A DNA stretch of 64,000 bases, taken from Phycisphaerales bacterium. Its GTDB lineage: Bacteria > Planctomycetota > Phycisphaerae > UBA1845. Below are positions 15,201 through 22,348 of this stretch, one piece after another (the stretch's first letter is position 1; each line of letters opens with the position of its first letter). A program made the translations under genes and the position numbers. The notes beneath the pieces were generated by a model. The model searched no databases. It saw nothing but the letters and a program-made list of their open reading frames with translations, and was not told the DNA's origin. The stretch lies in assembly GCA_020852275.1 (NCBI GenBank), contig JADZBE010000010.1, forward strand, positions 1-64,000, given 5' to 3'.

Positions 15201-16342
15201 CGCAGACGAAGACGCAGACCGCGGCGCTGACTGAGGAAAACGCCGCCGCAAGACAGCAGACCGACGCCCTGCGCGCCACCGGCGCGGGCGCGGGCAAGCT
15301 GGTCGAAAAGCTCGCGGGCATCACACAGTCGCTCCAGTCGGCCAAGGTCCTGCGCGACGCGATGACCGTCCTCGTCACGCAGGCGGGCGCCGCGCACGAG
15401 GCTCTCGCCAAGACGCAATCCGACGTGCAGAGTTGCCTCGATCAGCTTCGCGGGACGCACGACCAGGCGCTGGTCACGCTCGGCGAGCAGCGGCAACTGC
15501 ACGATCAGTCCGTCACGTCCGCCGAACGCCTCGAAAGCGCCTGCCGTCAGGCGCGACAAACAAGCGTCGAAGTCGCCGAGGCCGAGGCGAAATGCCATGA
15601 AACGCTGAGCCGCGCGCACGAGGCCGTGGAGCGCGCGCAGCTTGTCGCCTCCGCCGCCGACGATCTTTTGCGCCAGCTCTCGGACAAAGAGGGCACCATC
15701 GAAGTCGGCGACCGCATGTTGCGCGAGTTCATCACGCAGGCACATGGACTGGCCGAGCGGCTCAAGGAAGTGCACGCCCGGACCGGGCAGATCGAACGCC
15801 AAATCGCCGACCTCTCCACCGAGCCGCAGAAGGTTGTCGTCGAAGCGCGTCAGCAGGCCGACCAGTTGGACAAGGTCTGCAAGGCCGTGCAAAAAGTTTT
15901 CGCGGGACTCTCGAAGGTCAGCCTCGACGCCACCAAGCGCATCGAGGAATTCCGCAAGACAAGCCAGGAGACGGACTCGCGGCTCGAACGTCTCGCCACC
16001 GAAACGGAGCAGGCCGCCTGTACGCTGAAGGAATGGGTGGAGGAGGCGATCCGCGCGCAGTCCCGCCTTGCCGCGACGCTGGCGAAGTCGCCCAGCGTGC
16101 TCCTGACCCATCCACAGCAGACGCTGCAGGCGATGTCCGGCGTGTTGGATTCATCCGGAACACCAAGCCTGGCCTCGCGCCTGCCGCGCCCGCCGCGCCG
16201 CGACGTTGACGATCGCACCACCAAGGCTGAGCCGACCACCGCCGCCGCGGAGAACATCGTTCGCCCGCGCACCAAGGCTCAGGTCATCAACGACCTCGTC
16301 CGCGACGCGCAGCGGATCGTGCAGGAGCCGGCGAAGGCATAG
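12287..16342 (+). CDS. ExeA/GspA-like AAA ATPase fused to a ~900-residue coiled coil
   Basis: This 1351-residue protein starts with MDAMDLDFFGLKRDPFADAL, the signature opening of ExeA/TniB-like ATPases. It continues with a Walker A (GDAGCGKT, residues 53-60), a Walker B (FLVVVDQAQDM, 128-138), a sensor-like LLVGRSGAQTLLQ, and the C-terminal AAA helices ending near residue 270 (LAGGNARRVNQICAHALEAA). In the Walker B the Asp is followed by Gln, where the family normally has the catalytic Glu. A Pro/Ala-rich linker (about 275-380) leads to heptad-rich sequence from about 380 to 1290 (repeated RLE, AEQL, ARR, TQTRE patterns). A short basic tail closes the protein. No membrane segment is visible, unlike GspA. 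It stands alone. An ATP-regulated filament or tether is possible; the function is unknown. Confidence 0.85.
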   Translation: MDAMDLDFFGLKRDPFADALDSDLYCPTQVHEEATAALKRWVGSTPGAVLLVGDAGCGKTVLARRLCAEHGEADRRLELTCSRAAGSQILTGLCQKFGIQPAAGGGGLRTLSRIRNYLRNKVRTKGRFLVVVDQAQDMDAETAEQLAALVREDGGGERGCQILLVGRSGAQTLLQNEGRALRRQVRSLIQLPPMSLRDTTVYIAHRLAAAGAGAEIFDAQASARIHALAGGNARRVNQICAHALEAARSAELQRVTIAHTAEAARRAALAVAAATDTPPAPSERLPGGARPMRDAPVTREIITTPITEPNRGAVLAESTIDRDGLETSLLASACAGPASAAARPVGLEPSIDERFSPGAPSAPTDDFNKLGFAPPTAPTAMTAAAPTPGAGIEVQHAMDSLIANGEALLARLEESLDRTDVRGEAEMGPTFDPSGTESRLEHALVRGERLLQKLSGAAERITRAVETSEARATQAANVYQNTARLMMARVENAQSVSRQLTTQIERLETVSREAREAEWRLQQTRTQQNEWTHQTDELAARLEHTRVAAERTGAELARSLRGGQELADSLTTAVQQGQTLVRDLPERLSKTDETLSALTRQTRAVEQLQDTFQKSTTGWKTTLQSAVASAERASEQLKGRVDHAGAALSQTETSLARIGEHAARIDELKSIEEQAARRCTELQECTDDLRQRLETSTHRAERATAAIAEATEEARQAQTRLAETGDKLQSCEQQVVDRMLALGAACERADASQLAAEQLGDLLAHAQRAHERGETSLRQLKELLTRADRLSEFFREDDSAGGRSRAAVLIEKLTLARDRAAEAQAELATQTRENEARAEAARTQVGSLLDRVAAQLQKHGDIDAVLADAQQITDRLRTEVVAAQDRLAALASHIAAASSVMNELSEQHQHTRADLKDARQSEQHLVEVRGQMEALVKDLWEIGASAQAQGDRLAERQGEIEPLVTQLETLVTQTKTQTAALTEENAAARQQTDALRATGAGAGKLVEKLAGITQSLQSAKVLRDAMTVLVTQAGAAHEALAKTQSDVQSCLDQLRGTHDQALVTLGEQRQLHDQSVTSAERLESACRQARQTSVEVAEAEAKCHETLSRAHEAVERAQLVASAADDLLRQLSDKEGTIEVGDRMLREFITQAHGLAERLKEVHARTGQIERQIADLSTEPQKVVVEARQQADQLDKVCKAVQKVFAGLSKVSLDATKRIEEFRKTSQETDSRLERLATETEQAACTLKEWVEEAIRAQSRLAATLAKSPSVLLTHPQQTLQAMSGVLDSSGTPSLASRLPRPPRRDVDDRTTKAEPTTAAAENIVRPRTKAQVINDLVRDAQRIVQEPAKA

Positions 16343-16366
16343 CCGCCCGTGGCGAAAGGCGACGCT

Positions 16367-16394
16367 CGTCATTCCCGCGCAGGCGGGAATCCAG
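16367..16394. repeat. REP-A half copy
   Basis: CGTCATTCCCGCGCAGGCGG followed by GAATCCAG. This is the consensus form, 25 bp after the coiled-coil gene. Confidence 0.85.
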
Positions 16395-16528
16395 CGGACC
16401 AGCGGTGCGCCATCGACTCCTGCCCTGGCGTCGACGACGATTTCACGCCCGGTCCCCAGTATCGCTTTGCACTGCTCGCAGAGCAGTGGCACGCCGACGC
16501 CCGTCATTCCCGCGCACGCGAGCCGAGC

Positions 16529-16560
16529 GCATGTTTACGCTGAGTACAGCGAAAACATGC
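16529..16560. repeat. REP-B hairpin
   Basis: GCATGTTT...AAACATGC outer stem, CGCTG/CAGCG inner stem and 4-nt loop AGTA. It is the exact inverse of 12053-12084 apart from orientation, and is sandwiched between REP-A copies (16502-16525 and 16569-16642). Confidence 0.85.
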
Positions 16561-16568
16561 CACCCCGC

Positions 16569-16642
16569 CGTCATTCCCGCGCAGGCGGGAATCGAGCGGC
16601 GTGCCGATGCGACCTGGAGCCCCGCCTGCGCGGGGGTGACGC
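16569..16642. repeat. REP-A inverted pair
   Basis: Head CGTCATTCCCGCGCAGGCGG and inverted tail GCCCCGCCTGCGCGGGGGTG, 74 bp overall. Confidence 0.85.
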
Positions 16643-16796
16643 GCCCCATGTCAGGCTTTGAGTTTCACCACGGACTGCCATGCCCACCGCCGGCGAGCAG
16701 ACCCATTAGAACTGCCTTAGCCGCGTCACGCAGCGCGCCAACCCCCGGTAAGATCGCCTCTCGCAGCCGCCGCAATTCGCGCCTCCCTTAGCGGAC

Positions 16797-16826
16797 GTGG
16801 CAGGACGCCTGGTGCGGGAGTAGAAT
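16797..16826 (+). promoter_or_regulatory. Probable promoter of the dockerin-type protein
   Basis: TAGAAT at 16821-16826 with a weak -35 (GTGGCA, 16797-16802) 18 bp upstream. The -10 box is identical to those ahead of three other secreted-protein genes. Confidence 0.45.
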
Positions 16827-16904
16827 GCGCCAACCTCGCATTCCTGAGGGAAGTCATCCACCAGGTGCAGAGAGCATCGATCCGGCAGGCGGCGGATTCC
16901 GCGC

Positions 16905-18431
16905 ATGAATCCTCATTGCACTCGACAATTCAGCCGCCCCCAAGGCCACGTTCGCCTTGCGAGCATGTCTATTCTCGTGTGCGCGAGCTTCATGGCGCCG
17001 TGGTCCCACGCCTTCCAGACCGAACGCACGTTCCATGACCCCCCCGGCGACTCGCTCATCCGACGCACCGATTACGGCGACGACGGGCCTTTTGATCCGC
17101 TGCTCCACCATCCGCCGGAACTGGTCACGATCCGCATCGGCAAATGGGCGCCGCGCGTCCCCGAGGAAGATTTGTTCGAGGGCGAGTTCGCACGCGCCGG
17201 CGGCTTCGTGCGATTCGATCTCGTCCTGCGAGGTCTCGCCAACCCGCCCGGGCGCGTGACCGATCCGTTCAACCCCTTCGAGTTCGGCCCGAACCCGGTC
17301 CTGGGCTTCATGGAAATCGACGTGGACGCGAGCGTCTGGACCGGGGGTGAGGTGGACCTTCCCATGCACCGCTATCTCGGCGCGGTGGCGCGATTCGGGG
17401 GCCTGCCCGCGGAACCCCGGTTCCAAGATCGCGTCGCCACGTGCAGGGACGACTTACGCCGGCCGTTCAACCAGCCGCCTTACACGCGCCGCCACGGCGA
17501 GGAGTTCCACCTTGATCTCGTCGGCGAATATCTCCGCGACGCAGTGATTTCGCACCTCGTCGGCGACGATGACGAGACGTTCGAACCGGGCGAGACTTGG
17601 CGCATCAACGCGCCGCTCTTCCACCGCGCGCACGGCTTTGAGCGGCTCAGTTTCGCCAAGGGCTGCGGTCGCAGCGGCGAGTATGATCCGAGGGATATGG
17701 AGATCCAGTTTGAGCACGATCTCCACAAGGGGTTGACCACGATTTCATGCGTCTTTCCGCTGGACAATGAAGCGTCCGCCGCGGAAAAGGGAGAGCGTCC
17801 GCAGGAGAACAACGGCAACGCATGCGACCAGTTCTCCATCGAGGAAGGTCTGGTGGATCTCGTGGAAAGCGCCCAGTACCTCATCGAGCACCCGTCCGGC
17901 AGGCCGGAGGAGGACCTCATCCTCGACTGGGCCTGGCAGAATCCGCTCTCCTTCCTCGATCCGGACGGCTGGACGCTTACGGTGACGTTGGGCGCGCCTT
18001 ACGCGCGGCGCGACGTGGACGGCCTGCCGATTGTCTTCACGGATGTGTTCCCCGATCCGCGGCACGGCGACGTCAACGGCGACGGCGTCGCGGACGAGCT
18101 GGATCGCCTGCTGATCACGCAGTTCATCCGGGAGTACGGGCGCGATGGGCGCTACGTGATTGCCGAGTTCTCGTCGGACTTTCACCTGTTCGACACCAAC
18201 TACGACGGAAACGTGGACGGCTTCGACGTGGCCAACCGCCCGCGCCCCGGAGACTCCGACGGGGACGACGACGTGGACCTGCGCGACGCGGCGCAGTTCT
18301 GGCGCTGCTTCGGCGCGTCAGGCTCCCTGCCGCCCCCGTGTCAGCAGATGGACTTCGACCTCAACGACCTCATAGACCTGCGCGATTACCATCGCATGGC
18401 CGAACTGCTGCGCGGCCCCAACCGCCGCTGA
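16905..18431 (+). CDS. Secreted protein with C-terminal dockerin/EF-hand repeats
   Basis: A 508-residue exported protein. The N-terminus has a basic region and a hydrophobic core (ASMSILVCASFMAPWSHAF) read as a signal peptide. Residues of about 40-380 form an unrecognised domain with several conserved-looking Asp/Glu-rich stretches and four or more cysteines. The last 120 residues carry four calcium-loop motifs: GDVNGDGVADELD, FDTNYDGNVDGFD, GDSDGDDDVDLRD and DFDLNDLIDLRD. These are arranged in pairs as in dockerin type I domains, which are common at the C-terminus of planctomycete exported proteins. It probably binds calcium outside the cell. There is no cohesin partner in the window. It is a single gene, convergent with the terC-like gene. 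Confidence 0.8.
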   Translation: MNPHCTRQFSRPQGHVRLASMSILVCASFMAPWSHAFQTERTFHDPPGDSLIRRTDYGDDGPFDPLLHHPPELVTIRIGKWAPRVPEEDLFEGEFARAGGFVRFDLVLRGLANPPGRVTDPFNPFEFGPNPVLGFMEIDVDASVWTGGEVDLPMHRYLGAVARFGGLPAEPRFQDRVATCRDDLRRPFNQPPYTRRHGEEFHLDLVGEYLRDAVISHLVGDDDETFEPGETWRINAPLFHRAHGFERLSFAKGCGRSGEYDPRDMEIQFEHDLHKGLTTISCVFPLDNEASAAEKGERPQENNGNACDQFSIEEGLVDLVESAQYLIEHPSGRPEEDLILDWAWQNPLSFLDPDGWTLTVTLGAPYARRDVDGLPIVFTDVFPDPRHGDVNGDGVADELDRLLITQFIREYGRDGRYVIAEFSSDFHLFDTNYDGNVDGFDVANRPRPGDSDGDDDVDLRDAAQFWRCFGASGSLPPPCQQMDFDLNDLIDLRDYHRMAELLRGPNRR

Positions 18432-18519
18432 GGCGCGCACCCAAGCATGCTCTTCGTGTCCCGCCCCCCATCACAAGGGACCGTGAGAGGCGCTGCGAGA
18501 CTCTTTCCACTCGCCGACC

Positions 18520-19245
18520 TCAATGCCCCGCCTGCGGATGCAGCCGCTTCCGCACCCGCATGTTCAGCATTTCCACGCCCAGCGAGAACCCCATCGCGAA
18601 GTAGATGTACCCGCGGTTGAAGTGCTGACCCACGCCCTCGACCACCAGCATCACCCCGATCAGCAGCAGGAACGACAGCGCCAGCATCTTCAAAGTTGGA
18701 TGCTTCTCGATAAAGCTGCTCACCACGCCGGCAAACACCATCATCACCGCCACCGCGAGGATGACTGCGATGATCATCACCACCACGCTGTCGGCCATGC
18801 CCACCGCGGTGATCACCGAGTCGATCGAGAACACCATGTCGATGATGACGATTTGCACAATGGCCGCCCGGAACGAGCCGGCGAACGTCGCGGCCTGCTG
18901 CTCGTGCGTCGGCCCTTCCATCTTGTGATGAATCTCGAAAGTGGCCTTGCCGATCAGGAAAAGTCCGCCCGCCAGCAGGATCAGGTCGCGCCCGGAATAC
19001 CCATGCCCCAGCAGGGTGAAGAGCGCCGTGTCCATCCTGGCGATCCACGTCACGCCCAGCAGGAGGAGGATGCGCATCACCATCGCCAGCGCCAGCCCGA
19101 CCTTGCGCGCCTTCTCGCGCAGCGAGGGATCGAGCTTGCCCGCGAGGATGGCGATGAACACGACGTTGTCGATGCCCAGCACGATCTCCATGCCGGTCAG
19201 CGTCACGAGCGCGATCAGGTTCTTGGTGGTCAGCAGGTCGTCCAT
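18520..19245 (-). CDS. TerC family integral membrane protein
   Basis: This 241-residue polytopic membrane protein has seven or so hydrophobic segments. The two diagnostic TerC motifs are present: EIVLGIDNVVFIAIL near residue 20 and DMVFSIDSVITAVGM near residue 136. In each, acidic residues inside a membrane helix are thought to bind a metal ion. TerC/Alx proteins act in metal ion (notably manganese) homeostasis and were first linked to tellurite resistance. ATG 19245 is chosen over the upstream TTG 19263 because GGGAGGG lies 6 nt before it. The gene is alone, convergent with the secreted protein and divergent from the sugar-binding protein. I see no yybP-ykoY type riboswitch I can vouch for. 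Confidence 0.92.
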   Translation of the reverse strand: MDDLLTTKNLIALVTLTGMEIVLGIDNVVFIAILAGKLDPSLREKARKVGLALAMVMRILLLLGVTWIARMDTALFTLLGHGYSGRDLILLAGGLFLIGKATFEIHHKMEGPTHEQQAATFAGSFRAAIVQIVIIDMVFSIDSVITAVGMADSVVVMIIAVILAVAVMMVFAGVVSSFIEKHPTLKMLALSFLLLIGVMLVVEGVGQHFNRGYIYFAMGFSLGVEMLNMRVRKRLHPQAGH

Positions 19246-19487
19246 GCGCGGCCCTCCCGTCAACGCGGCGGAAGGTAGCCGACCGGGCGGGGAACTCCAA
19301 CACCGCCGTGACCGGCTTGAGTCGTCCGTTCTGTCGCGCGGCAGCCGCCTGATGTCCGCACGCTTTCGCCGCCGGTTGACACGAACCCGCGCGGGCGGCT
19401 GGAATGGAGGCGAGGTCGATCCTCACCGCGTCGGTGGACGTGAACCCGCGCGGCGGTGTCGTGCCACGATTCCAAAGGATGCCAACC

Positions 19488-20477
19488 ATGAACCGCAAGG
19501 GGTGCGTGTCTGCCAGCCTGTCACTTTGTGCCGTCGTCACGTGTTCGGCGCTCTGCCCGGGCGCGGTTCACCCCGCCCAGCAGGCCGCGGGCCAGCCCGC
19601 CCGGCAGGCCGCGGGCCAGCCCGCCAGGACCTGGACGATCGGCATGAGCCAGTGCAATCGCGGCGAGCCGTGGCGCGTGCAGATGGACAAGGACGTGGAA
19701 AACGCCGCCAAGGCCCACCCCGAACTCAAGGTCATCTTCAAGGACGCCTCCAACGACACGCTCAAGCAGCGCGCCCACGTCGAGGAGCTGGTCGCCCAGA
19801 AAGTGGACCTCATCATCATCAGTCCGAAGGAGGCCGCCCCGCTGACCGAGCCGGTCGCCAAGGCGATGGACGCGGGCATCCCCGTCATCGTGCTCGACCG
19901 CGCGCTGCTCGGCGACAAGTTCACCTGCTTCATCGGGGCGGACAACAAGAAGATCGGCAAGGCCGCCGGCGCATGGATCGCCAGAACGCTCGGCGGCAAG
20001 GGCAAGGTGGTGGAGCTGAAAGGGCTGATGACGTCGATCCCCGCGCATGACCGCAACAGCGGCTTCCGCGACGGGATCAAAGGCTCGCAGATCGAAGTCG
20101 TCTTTGAGGCGGACATGAAATGGCTCGAGCCGGACGCGCGCAAGGAGATGGAGTCCGCGCTGTCGCGCTTCGACCATATCGATTTGGTGTACGGACACAA
20201 CGACCCCGGCGCGCACGGCGCCTACCTCGCCGCCAAGGCCGCCGGGCGCGAGAAGCAGATCAAGTTCGTCGGCATCGACGCCCTGCCGCACGAGGGCGTG
20301 ATGTACGTCAAGCAGGGCATCCTCGACGCGACGTTTCAATATCCCACCGGGGGCGCGGAGGCGATCGACACGGCGCTGAATATCTTCAAGGGCGAAACCG
20401 TTCCAAAGCACGTCACGCTCGGCTCCCGCCTGTTCACCAAGGAAAACGCGGACAAGGGCGGCGAGCCGATTGAGTAG
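19488..20477 (+). CDS. Sugar ABC transporter substrate-binding protein (Peripla_BP_4)
   Basis: A 329-residue exported binding protein. Signal peptide: MNRKGCVSASLSLCAVVTCSALCPGAVH. It is followed by a small direct repeat (QAAGQPAR twice). The mature part matches the ribose/galactose-binding type: TIGMSQCNRGEPWRVQMDKD, KVDLIIISPKEAAPLTEPVAKAMDAGIPVIVLDR, IGKAAGAWIARTLGGKGKVV, VYGHNDPGAHGAYLAAKAAG, KFVGIDALP. Such proteins deliver a sugar to an ABC permease in the membrane. No ATPase or permease lies beside it, so it may serve a transporter encoded elsewhere or act as a sensor. ATG 19488 is used because AAAGGA lies upstream and the signal peptide begins there. Confidence 0.9.
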   Translation: MNRKGCVSASLSLCAVVTCSALCPGAVHPAQQAAGQPARQAAGQPARTWTIGMSQCNRGEPWRVQMDKDVENAAKAHPELKVIFKDASNDTLKQRAHVEELVAQKVDLIIISPKEAAPLTEPVAKAMDAGIPVIVLDRALLGDKFTCFIGADNKKIGKAAGAWIARTLGGKGKVVELKGLMTSIPAHDRNSGFRDGIKGSQIEVVFEADMKWLEPDARKEMESALSRFDHIDLVYGHNDPGAHGAYLAAKAAGREKQIKFVGIDALPHEGVMYVKQGILDATFQYPTGGAEAIDTALNIFKGETVPKHVTLGSRLFTKENADKGGEPIE

Positions 20478-20516
20478 CGGGCGCGCGTGGGTAGTTCGTC
20501 GCTCCGCGACGAGACT

Positions 20517-20637
20517 GGATTCCCGCCTGCGCGGGAATGACAAAACGTACGCGTGCGACGACTTCGTCACCCCCGCGCAGGCGGGGGTCCAGGAGACACC
20601 GCAAGACCGCTGGATTCCCACCTGCGCGGGAATGACG
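20517..20637. repeat. REP-A copies, one single and one inverted pair
   Basis: An inverted half (GGATTCCCGCCTGCGCGGGA, 20517-20544), then a pair at 20566-20637 (CGTCACCCCCGCGCAGGCGG and CTGGATTCCCACCTGCGCGG). This is the only sizeable content of the gap between the sugar-binding protein and the next gene. Confidence 0.85.
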
Positions 20638-20694
20638 AGCGTTGCCGTTGGCAACAGACTGCGGATGGCCGAGAAGCAGCGAGTTCGCGGCTCC

Positions 20695-22248
20695 TCAATC
20701 CTCATCCGCCGAGCCTCCCATGCTTTTCGGCGGATTCACCAAAACGTTCTCCCATCGGATCGGGTCCGCAGGTCGGTCTCCGTCGAGATAGAACAGCCAG
20801 TCGCCTTTCCACTCCATCGAGCGCTCGTGCTCCGTGCTGGTGGGTTCCGCGCCGCCATCGTCGATGCCGTCTTCATAAATGCTGTACAAAATCGGCGGAT
20901 CGTGACCCGGCAGATACGCGAGCGGACGGGCCGGTTCGGCGAACGGATCCACTGGGACGGCCGCGAGATAGTCCGGAACCAGATCGTTCAGCGCTGCGGG
21001 TCGCCTCCCATGATCCAACTCGTACAACCGGATCGCCAGCGCCGTTGCAGCCATGCGTCGTTCGGCGCGGAGCCTGAAGTGCGGCATCAACCCGAGATCG
21101 GATGATCGACTTCCCTGGAGAGCGAGGACGCGCGAGGCCTGCTCCAGGATGGTCGTCGCGTCGTCGAAAGGGTTCCCAGCGCCTTCGGCAGTGAGCGTGG
21201 CGCGCTTCGCCGCCGGGTAGGTGTCCAATAAACCCGCCTCGCGAAGCCGTGTCATGGACTCTAACCCACGAGCAGCATCCAGCCGAAACGTCGGCCCGAT
21301 CAGGGCGTCGACGACGCGCGCCGCGACGGGACCTGATCCGCCGATGATTCCCGCGCCCGTGAAAGCCCCCGTCGGCAGGGTTCCCGCGTAATCGAGAATC
21401 AGTGCGCGCTCCCCGTTGATCGAGCTGCGCCACCCCATGTTCCACGCTTCGTCGTCGAGCAGCTCTGCGATGAGCGATTGAACCCTCGCGCGCGGCACGG
21501 GCTTCAGCGGTGACTCTTCTTCGACTGCTCCGGAGTCGGTTACCCTCAGCCTCGGCGCGATCACCGAGATGCGGTGGCACATCAAGGATTCGCACGCGGC
21601 GGCGATGAAATACGGAATGATGGACGATTCCCGCGGCGCGATGAACTGTTCGTTGATGCGCTCAACATGCAGCAGCGTCTCCACAGAGGCGGCGTCGTCG
21701 CCGACGACGTGCTGCGCCACCGCCAGGGCGCAAAGCGTCTTCTGGAAGTTTCGCACCCATCGAAGGGTGCCCAACACCTGAAGATACAGTGGGCTGGTGA
21801 AACGCATTCCCCAGTCGCATTCTGGCAGCGCGTCAGCTTTGCACAGCAGCGCCAGGACGGGATCATTGGCTTCGACCCAGCGGCGCGAGTCCTGCGGGTA
21901 GGCGAACGCGAGACGGGAATCATCGACAAAGTACTCGCCCCTGACTTCAACGCCGGTGGGCGTCACGACCGCGATGAATGCGTCCTGGTACACCAGCGCC
22001 GCGTTCCGCGAATCCGCCACCCCTTGGGTTGGCGCAAAGTCCGCAATCAGGATCGGCTCGCCGGCGGCGCGGTAGCGCTCAATCACGGCATCCAACCGCC
22101 GCTGCGCCACCGCGCCCCACCACACACGCACGGCGACCAGCAAAACCAGGAGCAGCGCGATGATCCCCCACGCGCGGCGCCAGCGCCGGCGGCGCTTGTG
22201 GTCAGCCCTTTGAAGCTCCTCATAGGTTTCGCGTCGCCGATCGAGCAT
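20695..22248 (-). CDS. Membrane-anchored protein of unknown function, paralog A
   Basis: A 517-residue protein. A basic cytosolic start (RRRETYEELQRADHKRRRRWRRAW) precedes one transmembrane helix at about residues 28-44 (GIIALLLVLLVAVRVWW). The rest is probably extracytoplasmic. It shares a matching architecture and long identical blocks with the next gene (22349-23917): AQRRLDAVIERYRAAGEPIL, ADSRNAALVYQ / DAENAALLYEQ, RWVRNFQKTLCALAVAQHVV, and near the C-terminus RRMAATALAIRLYELDHGRR plus VPDYLAAVPVDPFAEP. The C-terminal block recurs in planctomycete proteins and recalls the closing region of pseudopilin-like proteins. I do not recognise a function. ATG 22248 starts the frame, 100 bp after the paralog stops, so the two form one unit with paralog B first. 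Confidence 0.75.
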   Translation of the reverse strand: MLDRRRETYEELQRADHKRRRRWRRAWGIIALLLVLLVAVRVWWGAVAQRRLDAVIERYRAAGEPILIADFAPTQGVADSRNAALVYQDAFIAVVTPTGVEVRGEYFVDDSRLAFAYPQDSRRWVEANDPVLALLCKADALPECDWGMRFTSPLYLQVLGTLRWVRNFQKTLCALAVAQHVVGDDAASVETLLHVERINEQFIAPRESSIIPYFIAAACESLMCHRISVIAPRLRVTDSGAVEEESPLKPVPRARVQSLIAELLDDEAWNMGWRSSINGERALILDYAGTLPTGAFTGAGIIGGSGPVAARVVDALIGPTFRLDAARGLESMTRLREAGLLDTYPAAKRATLTAEGAGNPFDDATTILEQASRVLALQGSRSSDLGLMPHFRLRAERRMAATALAIRLYELDHGRRPAALNDLVPDYLAAVPVDPFAEPARPLAYLPGHDPPILYSIYEDGIDDGGAEPTSTEHERSMEWKGDWLFYLDGDRPADPIRWENVLVNPPKSMGGSADED

Positions 22249-22348
22249 GGAACATGCGACCCTTCCTCATCAATGCTGCGGCGCTGCAAGCGTATGGCAG
22301 GACAAGTCAAGGACCGCTTCGCCGCCGCGAGCGGTGGGCCGGTCTACG

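Larger units (their letters stand above)
16343..16904. other. 560-bp gap with REP-A and REP-B elements and a promoter
   Basis: No gene supported. REP-A copies lie at 16367-16394, 16502-16525 and 16569-16642, a REP-B hairpin at 16529-16560, and a TAGAAT promoter at 16797-16826. Confidence 0.6.
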
